A DNA stretch of 64,000 nucleotides, from the NCBI RefSeq assembly GCF_001020205.1, contig NZ_CP011663.1, positions 1,488,001 through 1,552,000 on the forward strand. Reading direction: 5' to 3'. How positions within the stretch are numbered: the first letter of the stretch is position 1; each line of letters begins with the position of its first letter. The notes beneath the pieces are model-generated. The model was given only the letters and a program-made list of their open reading frames with translations. It ran no database searches and was not told where the DNA came from. This DNA comes from Clostridium sporogenes. GTDB lineage: Bacteria; Bacillota; Clostridia; Clostridiales; Clostridiaceae. Shown one piece after another: positions 17,533 through 26,159 of this stretch. Made by a program: the position numbers and the translations under genes.

Positions 17533-18452
17533 TGAGAAAAAATGAAATAATATTTAAAGAGGAAACTTGCAAAAGTGCTTTAACTAGATTAAAGAGGAAG
17601 ATGCCTTACAGATGGGATCTAAATATTTATAGAGGATGTCAACATGGATGCAAATATTGCTATGCTGTGTATTCTCATAAATATTTAGATTCAGTAGATT
17701 TTTTTACAGATATTCATATAAAAACTAATATAGTAGATGAATTAGAGAAGGAGTTAAGAAATAATAGTTGGAAGAGAGAAGTTGTAAATATTGGTGGTAT
17801 AACTGACAGTTATCAGCCAGTAGAGGATAAATATAAACTTATGCCTGAAATATTGAAACTTTTTATAAAGTATAAAACACCGGCTATAATTTCAACAAAA
17901 TCAAAACTTATATTAAGAGATTACGATTTAATAGATGAGCTATCAAGAATAACTTATGTTAATATTGCAGAAACAATAACTACTATGGATGAAAGTGTTA
18001 GAAGAAAGATAGAGCCATTTGGAGCAACAAGTTTAGAACGGTTTGAAGTTTTAAAAGAGTTTGGAAAAACTAACGTCAGTACTGGTTTGCATGTTATGCC
18101 AATAATACCATATATTACTGATAGTTATGAGAATTTTCATAGTATGTTTAAGATGGCAAGTGACTGCAAAGTTAACTATGTATTACCAGGAACTCTTTAT
18201 TTAAGAGGAGATACTAGGGGGATATTTTTTAATTTTATAAAAGAAGAATATACACATTTATATGAAAAATTACAAGTCTTATATAGAAAAGGTGGGGCAA
18301 GTAAAGAGTATAAAGAAAAATTATATTTAGTAGTTAATGAATTAAGAAATAAATATAGCCTTTCTAGTAGTTATACTAAGGCAATGAAAGAAAAAATGAA
18401 TACTGAAGAAAATATTCAGATATCATTATTTGATAAAGATAATGTAAAGTAA
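17529..18452 (+). CDS. SPL-like radical SAM protein
   Basis: A 307-residue radical SAM enzyme whose cluster motif is CQHGCKYC (Cys37, 41 and 44), with the GITDSYQPVEDKYKL region typical of the group related to spore photoproduct lyase. It is shorter than true SplB and lacks an obvious second conserved Cys for photoproduct repair, so the reaction is not assigned. The start overlaps the previous stop (ATGA). A perfect 23-bp hairpin terminator follows. Confidence 0.85.
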   Translation: MMRKNEIIFKEETCKSALTRLKRKMPYRWDLNIYRGCQHGCKYCYAVYSHKYLDSVDFFTDIHIKTNIVDELEKELRNNSWKREVVNIGGITDSYQPVEDKYKLMPEILKLFIKYKTPAIISTKSKLILRDYDLIDELSRITYVNIAETITTMDESVRRKIEPFGATSLERFEVLKEFGKTNVSTGLHVMPIIPYITDSYENFHSMFKMASDCKVNYVLPGTLYLRGDTRGIFFNFIKEEYTHLYEKLQVLYRKGGASKEYKEKLYLVVNELRNKYSLSSSYTKAMKEKMNTEENIQISLFDKDNVK

Positions 18453-18512
18453 GAATAAAAATATAATAGAAGTTTTAATTTCAAAATATTATAGTTATAT
18501 TGTATATGGAAA

Positions 18513-18570
18513 AGGCTATTTTATTTTCTTATGGTTTTGTGAAATGTACCATAAGAAAATAAAATAGCCT
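18513..18570. terminator. Perfect 23-bp hairpin terminator
   Basis: Arms at 18513-18535 and 18548-18570 match over 23 bp with a 12-base loop. They contain internal A and T runs, so the hairpin may act on either strand. Confidence 0.75.
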
Positions 18571-18668
18571 GTATTTAATTATTGTGTTAAAAAGGAATAT
18601 TCTAAAAAAATAAATTCTAGGATTTTTATTAACATAATATTTTATCCTTTAGGTATAAGTATATCATA

Positions 18669-18730
18669 AAAATAGTTGCCAATACATCATATATGTGTTA
18701 TATTAAAATAGTTGCCAATACATCATATAT
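18669..18730. promoter_or_regulatory. Two direct 26-bp repeats: probable MarR operators over the marR promoter
   Basis: Two identical 26-bp copies start at 18669 and 18705 (36-bp period), core AGTTGCCAATACATCATA. Within the first, TTGCCA (18676-18681) is spaced 17 bp from TATATT (18699-18704), a good -35/-10 pair. The second copy begins right after the -10. A related site lies before the MFS gene at 19274-19296. Binding at both would block the promoter, which fits autorepression. Confidence 0.75.
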
Positions 18731-18782
18731 TGTTTGTAAGTATAAATTTTTGTTCATATAGTTAAATTTAGGAGGGGATCAT

Positions 18783-19235
18783 ATGCAAGATCAGTCATTT
18801 GGGAGATATATTTCTGTAATTTATAGACATTTACAAATACTTCTTAATCATCATTTGAATTCTTATGGTATTGGAAGTGGTCAATATATTTTTCTTTCTG
18901 CCATATACAAAAATCAGGGTATCTCCCAGAAAGAATTAACTAACTTGATTAAAATTGATAGAGCAACAACGGCAAAAGCTTTAAAAAAATTAGAAAGAAA
19001 TGGATATGTTAATAGAATCCAAGATACTAAAGATAAACGATATTATAAATTGTACTTAACAAAAAAAGGAATAGAGTTTATACCTATTTTGAACAATATT
19101 TTAGATGATTTAACAAATATGCTGAATGTGGGAATGAGTAGTGAACAATATACTGAAACTTTAAAGTCCTTAAACTTAATTTTAAACAACGTACAAAGCG
19201 CTGTAGAATTAGTAAGAATTGAAGATGAAATTTAA
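18783..19235 (+). CDS. MarR-family transcriptional regulator
   Basis: 150 residues with the MarR winged helix (about 35-105): GISQKELTNLIKIDRATTAKALKKLERNGYVNR followed by the wing DTKDKRYYKLYLTKKG, and terminal helices for dimerisation. A GGAGGGG site precedes the ATG. Repeated sites in its own promoter and before the next gene suggest it represses itself and the downstream exporter until a ligand binds. Confidence 0.9.
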   Translation: MQDQSFGRYISVIYRHLQILLNHHLNSYGIGSGQYIFLSAIYKNQGISQKELTNLIKIDRATTAKALKKLERNGYVNRIQDTKDKRYYKLYLTKKGIEFIPILNNILDDLTNMLNVGMSSEQYTETLKSLNLILNNVQSAVELVRIEDEI

Positions 19236-19238
19236 AAT

Positions 19239-19262
19239 ATGCATCCAAATAAATGGATGCAT
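19239..19262. other. Short perfect hairpin between marR and the MFS gene
   Basis: ATGCATCCA and TGGATGCAT (9 bp, 6-base loop) start four bases after the MarR stop. The tail is an A run, not T, so it is a weak terminator in the plus direction. It may attenuate or stabilise the transcript. Confidence 0.45.
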
Positions 19263-19273
19263 AAAAAACATAT

Positions 19274-19296
19274 AATAGTTGCAATGGCATCATATT
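19274..19296. promoter_or_regulatory. Third MarR-type site before the MFS exporter
   Basis: AATAGTTGCAATGGCATCAT matches the core of the two sites at 18669 and 18705 with one deletion and two substitutions. A TATAAT (19271-19276) overlaps its left edge. Confidence 0.55.
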
Positions 19297-19328
19297 TTGC
19301 CGTAGATAGAAGGGAGAGATAACTTAAA

Positions 19329-20483
19329 ATGAAAAAATTACTTAAAGTATCTATATTATCCATTTCAATGATTACAGTAATGGCTGGTGCTGCAGTATCT
19401 CCTGCCCTAGGGAATATAAGAAATGCATTTCCTAATGCAGGCACAAATTTAATAAAGATGATTTTAACAGTACCAGCATTATTCATAATTGTTTTTAGTT
19501 TATTATCTGGTAAGCTATCATCTTTATTAAGTAAAAAACAAATATTAATTACTGGAATATTAATTTATATTATTGGAGGAATAGGTCCAATATTTGTTAA
19601 TAGCTTAACTTTAGTACTTGTGTTTAGAGCTATTTTAGGTATAGGATGTGGATTAATCATGCCTATTTCTCAATCACTTATTGCAGATTTTTTTGTAGGA
19701 GAAGAAAGGACTAAAATTACAGGTTATTCTAGTGCGGCTTCAAATTTAATGGGAATAATATCTTCAATTGTAGTAGGAACATTATCATCAATCAGTTGGA
19801 AATATGGATTTTATATATATTTAATTGCATTAGTTGTATTAATATTAAATGTTATTGCTTTACCTAAACAAGAAAGTGAAAGAAAAGATAAAATAAAAGG
19901 TCATTTGAATAAAAAAGTATATTTTTTAGCAGTTGGTATGTGTTTAATAACTATTGCCTTTTATGCTGTACCAACTAATATTGCATTATTTATGGGAAAA
20001 GAACATATTGGTAATTCAAGTTCAGCGGGTTTAGCAATTGCAGTATTTACTTTTGGTGGTTTTATATCAGGTATAATTTTGTCTAGTATAACAAAAATAT
20101 TGGGAAAATTTACTATTTCAGTAGGAATTGGGATGATGTTATTAGGATATGTAGTATTATTATATTCTAATAATATATTTATGGTATTAATATCTGTTGC
20201 ATCAGTAGGATTTGGATTTTCCATAATTTATCCTTTAATATTTTTAAAAACTGGCATTATTTCAGATGAAAAGTCAAGTTCTATAGCAATTTCAATAGTA
20301 AGCAGTTCTATGTTTTTAGGACAGTTTTTATCACCTATAGTGTTACAATGTATAGGTGATATTTTAAATAATACTTCTATAAGATTAAATTTTAAAATTC
20401 TTTCTATATGTCTTGGTGTTTATCTAATAATATCATTAATAGTTCAATTTAAATTAAAAATAAATAAGATATGTGTGGAGTAA
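19329..20483 (+). CDS. MFS exporter
   Basis: 384 residues with about twelve hydrophobic helices. The N-terminal MAGAAVSPALGNIRNAFPN, a shortened motif-A region (LSSLLSKKQILITG) and ILGIGCGLIMPISQSL are typical of drug or small-peptide exporters of the DHA1 group. A GGGAGAG ribosome site is present. It is flanked by the MarR regulator and a peptide-modifying radical SAM enzyme, so export of the modified product is possible but unproven. Confidence 0.87.
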   Translation: MKKLLKVSILSISMITVMAGAAVSPALGNIRNAFPNAGTNLIKMILTVPALFIIVFSLLSGKLSSLLSKKQILITGILIYIIGGIGPIFVNSLTLVLVFRAILGIGCGLIMPISQSLIADFFVGEERTKITGYSSAASNLMGIISSIVVGTLSSISWKYGFYIYLIALVVLILNVIALPKQESERKDKIKGHLNKKVYFLAVGMCLITIAFYAVPTNIALFMGKEHIGNSSSAGLAIAVFTFGGFISGIILSSITKILGKFTISVGIGMMLLGYVVLLYSNNIFMVLISVASVGFGFSIIYPLIFLKTGIISDEKSSSIAISIVSSSMFLGQFLSPIVLQCIGDILNNTSIRLNFKILSICLGVYLIISLIVQFKLKINKICVE

Positions 20484-20550
20484 ATTAATAATAAAGTATT
20501 TTTAAAAATTTATAAGTGATTTTTTAGATTAAATTTAGGAGGAATGAAAG

Positions 20551-21912
20551 TTGTCATTAATTCATAAATTTGTTCAAGGTAATGAATATTACGTAATTGA
20601 TGTAAATACGGGAACAGTTTTTTCAGTAGATAAAATCGTATATGATATTTTAGAAGAAGATTTTTTAAAAGATAAAAATGAAATTATGAGGAAACTACAT
20701 AATAAATATTCTAAAAAAGATATTTCAGAAGCATATGATGAAATTCTTGAGCTTATAAAAGCAGAAATATTATATTCAAAGGATCTATATAAAGATATAG
20801 CCAGAGAATCAGAAGAAAATAATTCTTTTATAAAGGCTCTTTGCTTAAATATAGTTCATGATTGTAACTTAAGATGTAAATATTGTTTTGCGGATGAGGG
20901 AGAATATAAGGGAAGTAGAAAGATTATGTCTCTTGAAGTTAGTAGGCAAGCCATAGATTTTGTTATAAGACATTCAGGCTTAAGAAAAAATATAGAAATC
21001 GATTTATTTGGGGGAGAGCCCTTGATGGCGTTTCATAATATAAAGGAAATTGTTAAATATGGTAAAGAACAAGGGAAACTACATAATAAAATTATAAGAT
21101 TTACAATGACTACTAATGCAACATTGTTTAATGATGATAACATAAAGTATCTTAATAACAATATGGAAAATATAGTTTTAAGCATTGATGGCAGAAAAAA
21201 AGTTAATGATAATGTTAGAGTGGCAATAGATGGTAGTGGATCTTATGATAAAATACTTCCGAATATTAAAAAAGTGGTTACAGTAAGAGAAAAATCAAAA
21301 CAATGTTATATTAGATCTACTTTTACAAGGGCTAATACTGATTTCTTTCAGGACATAATTCATCTTGTAAATGAAGGATTTCATAAAATATCTGTTGAAC
21401 CAGTAGTTCTTCCAAGTGATAATCCATTATCCTTAAGAGAAGAAGATCTTCCAACTATATTTGAACAATATGATAAATTATATGATGAAATGCTAGAAAG
21501 GCATAAGAAAGGAAATGAATTTGAATTTTATCATTTTAACATAGATCTTCAAGGTGGACCTTGTGTTTATAAGAGGATATCTGGGTGTGGAGCAGGGCAT
21601 GAATATGTTGCAATAACTCCTGATGGAGATATTTATCCTTGTCACCAATTTATAGGTGATGAAGATTTTAAAATAGGCACAATATATGAAGATAACTATA
21701 ATAAAGATATTGTAAATAGAATTAAAGAAGCACATATATATAATAAACCTAAATGTAGAGAGTGCTGGGCGAGATTTTACTGTAGCGGAGGTTGTGCAGC
21801 TAATAATTATAATTTCAATAAGGATATACATATACCATATGAGATTGGATGCAAAATGCAAAAGAAAAGGATTGAATGTGCTATTGCTTTAAAATCTAAA
21901 ACTATGGCATAG
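20551..21912 (+). CDS. Radical SAM/SPASM peptide maturase, SCIFF-maturase (ScfB/CcpM) type
   Basis: A 453-residue enzyme. It starts with a peptide-recognition-like region (about 1-85), then the radical SAM core with Cys105, 109 and 112 (CNLRCKYC), FGGEPLM and TTNATLF. The SPASM region carries GCGAGHEYVAITPDGDIYPC, CRECWARFYCSGGC and a final conserved Cys near IGC. This matches enzymes that install thioether bonds in Cys-rich peptides. The start is TTG at 20551 with AGGAGG seven bases before. No Cys-rich precursor ORF was found beside it, so the substrate gene must be elsewhere or lost. The order MarR-exporter-maturase suggests a RiPP-like locus. Confidence 0.85.
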   Translation: MSLIHKFVQGNEYYVIDVNTGTVFSVDKIVYDILEEDFLKDKNEIMRKLHNKYSKKDISEAYDEILELIKAEILYSKDLYKDIARESEENNSFIKALCLNIVHDCNLRCKYCFADEGEYKGSRKIMSLEVSRQAIDFVIRHSGLRKNIEIDLFGGEPLMAFHNIKEIVKYGKEQGKLHNKIIRFTMTTNATLFNDDNIKYLNNNMENIVLSIDGRKKVNDNVRVAIDGSGSYDKILPNIKKVVTVREKSKQCYIRSTFTRANTDFFQDIIHLVNEGFHKISVEPVVLPSDNPLSLREEDLPTIFEQYDKLYDEMLERHKKGNEFEFYHFNIDLQGGPCVYKRISGCGAGHEYVAITPDGDIYPCHQFIGDEDFKIGTIYEDNYNKDIVNRIKEAHIYNKPKCRECWARFYCSGGCAANNYNFNKDIHIPYEIGCKMQKKRIECAIALKSKTMA

Positions 21913-22112
21913 CCTTGTAATGAAGATAAATGATATATGTAACTAACAGATTGATTTATGATACAATTATGCTAAAAGAGAAAAATTTATGTAATTTTAT
22001 TTTTTGGCAAGTAAACTTATGAATACTCTACTGGAAATTCATTTATGTAAAAGACAAAAAAATCTTTGAATATGATATAGCTAATGTATCTTTAAAAGAT
22101 GAAAAATATGGT

Positions 22113-22484
22113 TTGTTTGAAAGAATTGGTGGAAAAGATCATTTAAGTTTATTTACAAGAGATTTATCGATAAAGGAAGAAGGAATAAAGAATATAAAGA
22201 TAGCATCCATTTTAAACTCTAAGGAAGTTAAAATAATAGATAAACCTAAAGATATTAAAAAATTAGTAGATTTTTTTAATTCTATGCATTTAATAGAGAT
22301 ACAACAGGAAGAAGTAACCAATTCACAATTTAATATCTCAATACAGTATAAAAATCAAAAGCTTAATTTCATAATGGCAAAAGATAAATTTAAAGATGGC
22401 TCAAGATGGTACAAAATGAAAGGTAAGGATTTAGAGAATTTTAAAAAGTTATACAATAGTTTGAATTATGAAAGTATAAAGTAG
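22113..22484 (+). pseudogene. 5'-truncated hypothetical protein (DUF5301-like)
   Basis: The readable frame (123 codons from a TTG) continues upstream in phase to 22023 as coding-looking sequence (KIFEYDIANVSLKDEKYG) but never meets a start with a ribosome site. A better ATG upstream is in another frame and stops quickly. This fits a gene whose 5' end was lost or frameshifted. The body, with SKEVKIIDKPKDIKKLVDFF, resembles small DUF5301-like domains; that assignment is tentative. A good terminator follows at 22516-22559. Confidence 0.5.
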
Positions 22485-22515
22485 TTTAGTATTTGAATTA
22501 TTTATAAATTTATTC

Positions 22516-22559
22516 AAAAAACTAGGTATAAATATTAACATTTATAGGCCTAGTTTTTT
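22516..22559 (+). terminator. Terminator after the truncated gene
   Basis: AAAAAACTAGG pairs with CCTAGTTTTTT, with further pairing of TATAAAT inside. Confidence 0.78.
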
Positions 22560-22659
22560 ATTTTATTAAATAGATATTATGAATAAGAAACTACATTGAC
22601 TTACAAACATGTGTTTGGTAAAATTATCTAAAATAGATTTTTAGGGAAGAGTGGGAGAT

Positions 22660-23268
22660 ATGGTATTAATTAAAGAACAAAAGAAAATTAGAATGGATGT
22701 AATGTGGAAGAAGTTTAGTGGTGTAGGATTAGAACATCTGTTTTTGTCGAAAGATGATGAAAATATTAAAGTAGATTCAGTTATTCTAACAATGAGAGAG
22801 GATGTGCCAGTTCATATATTTTATAATATATGCTGTGATTTAGATTGGAAAGTTAGAAGATTTGATATACAGATATTTTATAAAAAATATAATAATACGG
22901 TATTAAGATCAGATGGTAATGGAAATTGGACAACTGAGTGTGATGAATTAGTAGAAGATTTGAATGGCTGTATAGATATTGATATTTCTGCCACACCTTT
23001 TACTAATACAATCCCCATTAGGCGATTATTATTAAAGGCAGGGGAGTCAAAAGAAATAAAGGTAGTTTATGTTGATATTTATAATTATAATTTAAGACCT
23101 GTAAATCAGCGCTATACTTGCTTAAATTCAAATATTAATGGTTATAAATATAGATATGAAAATTTAAATAATGGATTTACTGCGGAGTTTTTTGTGGATA
23201 AAGAAGGGTTCGTTATAGACTATCCAGATTTATTCAAAAGGGTCTATAATATTGAAAGTGAAAAATAA
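22660..23268 (+). CDS. Putative glycolipid-binding family protein (PF06475-like)
   Basis: About 202 residues, soluble, rich in beta strands. Hallmarks of the family are seen: WKKFSGVGLEHL near the start, DLDWKVRRFDIQI, DGNGNWT, LNGCIDIDISATPFTNTIPIRRL, and the C-terminal YRYENLNNGFTAEFFVDKEGFVIDYPDLFKRV. The function of the family is unproven despite its name. The start is uncertain: GTG at 22651 and ATG at 22660 are in frame, and an AGGGAA site fits the ATG better. It appears monocistronic. Confidence 0.7.
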   Translation: MVLIKEQKKIRMDVMWKKFSGVGLEHLFLSKDDENIKVDSVILTMREDVPVHIFYNICCDLDWKVRRFDIQIFYKKYNNTVLRSDGNGNWTTECDELVEDLNGCIDIDISATPFTNTIPIRRLLLKAGESKEIKVVYVDIYNYNLRPVNQRYTCLNSNINGYKYRYENLNNGFTAEFFVDKEGFVIDYPDLFKRVYNIESEK

Positions 23269-23358
23269 AAGGAGTGCTTTTAATTAAGGTTAATATAATA
23301 AAGAAGAATATGATATGGATTATTTATTGGGAAATTTAATTTTAGGAGTGGTAAAAAC

Positions 23359-24000
23359 ATGGATAGAAATGTTGCATGGTATATTGAAAAACAAGTTGAA
23401 AGAACCATAAAAAATTTAAATAGACGCAACATGGAAGGACATTATATTGATAATATAGATCAATTATTTGAAAAATTAAAGGAATTTATAGCAGACGGTT
23501 CTATAGTTGGTGTAGGAGATTCAATGACTCTTTTTGAAGCCGGGGTAATAGATTTTTTAAGAAGTGGAAATTTTAATTTTTTAGATAAATATCAAGATAA
23601 ACTTACAAAGGATAAAAAAAGAGAGATATATATTAAGAATTTTTCTGCAGATACATTTATTTGTAGTACTAATGCAATAACTGAAGATGGAGAACTTTAT
23701 AATATAGATGGAAACGGAAGCAGAGTTGCCCCAATGATATATGGTCCCAAACAGGTTATTCTCATAGCTGGAATAAATAAAATTGTTAAAAACATAGAAG
23801 AGGCTGAAAATAGGGTAAGAAGCTATTCTGCTCCTGTTGATGCAAAAAGATTAAATAAAGATACACCATGCACAAAACTTGGCTATTGTGTTGATTGTAA
23901 AAGTCCAAATAGAATATGTAATGATTTTGTAGTAATTAGGGGACAGTTTATTAAAGGAAGAATAAAGGTGTTAATCCTTGGAGAAAATTTAGGCTATTAA
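23359..24000 (+). CDS. LUD-domain (LutC/YkgG-like) protein
   Basis: 213 residues of the LUD family. GSIVGVGDSMTLFEAGVIDFLRSG, FICSTNAITEDGELYNIDGNGSRVAPMIYGPKQVILIAGINKIV and C-terminal cysteines (CTKLGYCVDCKSPNRIC) are visible. LUD proteins take part in lactate utilisation with LutA and LutB, but neither partner is here, and stand-alone clostridial members are of unknown function. The TKLGYCxxC tail may hold a metal. A terminator follows at 24077-24105. Confidence 0.83.
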   Translation: MDRNVAWYIEKQVERTIKNLNRRNMEGHYIDNIDQLFEKLKEFIADGSIVGVGDSMTLFEAGVIDFLRSGNFNFLDKYQDKLTKDKKREIYIKNFSADTFICSTNAITEDGELYNIDGNGSRVAPMIYGPKQVILIAGINKIVKNIEEAENRVRSYSAPVDAKRLNKDTPCTKLGYCVDCKSPNRICNDFVVIRGQFIKGRIKVLILGENLGY

Positions 24001-24076
24001 ATTTTTTATTTATAATTAAAAGTATATAGTAATATAAAATAAATTATATTTAACCAGGTTATTTTAGAATTATATT

Positions 24077-24105
24077 AAGAACTGCTTATATATGCAGTTC
24101 TTTTC
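24077..24105 (+). terminator. Terminator after the LUD gene
   Basis: AAGAACTGC / GCAGTTCTT with an 8-base loop, then TTCTTATT. Confidence 0.75.
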
Positions 24106-24238
24106 TTATTCATAAAATTATGTATTGATATATGAAAAAACTTAATAAGGAATACTTCTGTGTATTAATTTTAAATGAAAAGGAAATATTAATACATAGT
24201 TATATTTATTTAACAAGAAGTAATGGAGGTGATTATAA

Positions 24239-26110
24239 ATGAAAAAGCTATCCATAAGTATAGCTATATTTTTCTGCATAATATTAATTTTCGGGCAAGT
24301 TAGAATATTTAAAAACGTTATTTTCCCTAGTGAAATAAAGCATGAAAATAATAGAACTCATTTAAATACAGGAAACACCATTAGAATTTCAGGGAAATCT
24401 TCGAAAGAGATAGGTACTAAAGTTACGGATATATTGTTTCCAGCTTTAGACTATGAAAGTAAGCCTGACGGGATTATTATTTACAAGGGTGATAGTTGGA
24501 AAGATATATTAGCTTTAATGCCTCTAGTAAAAAAATATAATAGCCCTATAATACCTTTTAATGAAAAGGAAGAAAGTTCACTTTTAAGTTACATAAATAA
24601 ATTAAAACCTAAGGGAATTTCAAGACTAAATAATGCACAAGTTGTTATTTGTGGTGATAATATAAATGCATTAGAAAATAATTTAAAAGGAAAAGGTATA
24701 AGGGTAACTAATATCAACGATAAGGATACCAATAGTATTTTACAGGAAGTTTATAATAATATTTTTTCAAACTCTGATAAATCTTATGGCTTTATAGTTT
24801 CAGATGAGGATCCATTAATGACTATTCCAGTAGCAACATGGATGATGCAAAATGGAGGAGTTCCATTGTATTTAAATAGTGAAAAGAAACTTTATACTGC
24901 TTCAAAAAAAATATTACCCCATATAAGCAAAATATATGTAGTTGGAAAGAAAAATAATTCGGATGAGGAACTTATTAAATCTTTAAAAGTACCTATAGAG
25001 AAAGTATATGGGTATAATGCTGAAAATTTTGCTATTAATTTTGCTAAATTTTATGATGGAGAAGAAGGTTTTGGATGGCATAGCAATAGAAGTAGAAATG
25101 ACAGTAATCACAATTTTATATTATGTTCAAAAGAAGAACCATTAATGGCTTTAATAGGAAGTCAACTTGCTCTTAAAGGAAAAGTAGGACCAATTCTTTG
25201 GACTGATAAGAAGTATTTATCTCCTTTAACAGAGAATTACCTTTGGAGAATGAAGCCTAATTATTGGGTAACTCCAGCAGAGGGACCTTATAACAGTCTA
25301 TGGGTAATAGGTAATGAAAATATATTACCTTTTTCAATCCAAAGTAGAGCAGATTATGCTGAAGAGATTCAGGATTATAAAACTATGGGGGATCAAGGTG
25401 TTAGTGGACTAGATGGTCTTTCCATAATATTTAGTTTAATATCCATATTAGGGGCTATATGGGTTTCACTTCATTTATATTTCAGAATGAAAAATTTAAG
25501 CATATTAACAAAGCTTATATGGATACTTACGGTATTAATTTTAGGACCTATAGGCATATGGCTTTATATAATATCTTATATAAATTCCCCTTGGATAAAA
25601 ATGAATGGCAAAATAATGTATTTAAGATCTTTATGGAAACAAACTTCTGTAGCGACTTTATTAGGTTTAGCTTTTGGAGGAGCTAGTATGATTGTAGTTA
25701 ATTATATATTGACTTATATAGGATCACCATTGATTCCTTTTTATGCCAGATATGGAGTTTATTTATTAGGCAATCCTATGATACTAAAAATGATAATGTC
25801 TTATTTAATAGCTTTTTTATTAGATTTATTTGTTTTTATGCCTACTATGTTAATAGAAATGAGGGATGTAAAATACAAAGATGCGGTAAAAGAATCATTG
25901 CTTTTAGTCTTTATTTCTATGACATCAGTTTCAGTTGGAATGATGTTGAGCATGTGGTGGTTTAACATGACTTACTCTCCTATGATGCTTCAGGAAGATA
26001 ATATACTATGGTTTGGATTTATCGTACTATCAATATTTATAGGGTTTTTAACTGCATATATTCCTAACTGGATTTTAGTTAGAAATGGTAAAAAGATGGG
26101 CACCTTATAA
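24239..26110 (+). CDS. CWB2-like extracellular domain fused to a polytopic DUF4396-like membrane domain
   Basis: A 623-residue protein. Residues about 5-25 form an uncleaved signal or anchor helix. About 45-350 is an extracellular region beginning NTIRISGKSSKEIGTKVTDILFPA, similar to cell-wall-binding repeat 2 units; it has repeated Rossmann-like strands (IIIYKGDS, VVICGDN, IYVVGKKN, LWVIGN). From about 395 come five or six hydrophobic helices (ILGPIGIWLYI, PTMLIEMRDVKYKDAVKESLLL, MMLSMWWFNMTYSPMML) like DUF4396 membrane proteins. GGAGGTG precedes the ATG. It heads a three-gene operon with a soluble-domain paralogue and a small membrane protein. Function is unknown; a surface-anchored envelope role is inference. 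Confidence 0.7.
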   Translation: MKKLSISIAIFFCIILIFGQVRIFKNVIFPSEIKHENNRTHLNTGNTIRISGKSSKEIGTKVTDILFPALDYESKPDGIIIYKGDSWKDILALMPLVKKYNSPIIPFNEKEESSLLSYINKLKPKGISRLNNAQVVICGDNINALENNLKGKGIRVTNINDKDTNSILQEVYNNIFSNSDKSYGFIVSDEDPLMTIPVATWMMQNGGVPLYLNSEKKLYTASKKILPHISKIYVVGKKNNSDEELIKSLKVPIEKVYGYNAENFAINFAKFYDGEEGFGWHSNRSRNDSNHNFILCSKEEPLMALIGSQLALKGKVGPILWTDKKYLSPLTENYLWRMKPNYWVTPAEGPYNSLWVIGNENILPFSIQSRADYAEEIQDYKTMGDQGVSGLDGLSIIFSLISILGAIWVSLHLYFRMKNLSILTKLIWILTVLILGPIGIWLYIISYINSPWIKMNGKIMYLRSLWKQTSVATLLGLAFGGASMIVVNYILTYIGSPLIPFYARYGVYLLGNPMILKMIMSYLIAFLLDLFVFMPTMLIEMRDVKYKDAVKESLLLVFISMTSVSVGMMLSMWWFNMTYSPMMLQEDNILWFGFIVLSIFIGFLTAYIPNWILVRNGKKMGTL

Positions 26111-26159
26111 TAAATTCTCCTTTATATTAAAATTTAGTTATATAAAAAGAGGTGATAAA

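Noticed and set aside
17529..18452. Spore photoproduct lyase (splB)
   Set aside because: Cluster spacing and neighbourhood resemble the family, but length and missing C-terminal landmarks do not allow that function to be claimed.
18669..18730. Two identical 26-bp repeats looked like a minimal CRISPR
   Set aside because: There are only two copies with a 10-base gap, a promoter lies within them, a third diverged copy precedes the next gene, and no cas genes are present. Regulator sites explain them better.
23359..24000. lutC in a lactate utilisation operon
   Set aside because: No lutA or lutB is adjacent, and flanking terminators make it a single gene.
24239..26110. Classic secreted S-layer protein with three CWB2 repeats
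   Set aside because: Only the domain opening is clear, the protein carries a polytopic C-terminus, and no cleavable signal is evident, so it is described as CWB2-like only.
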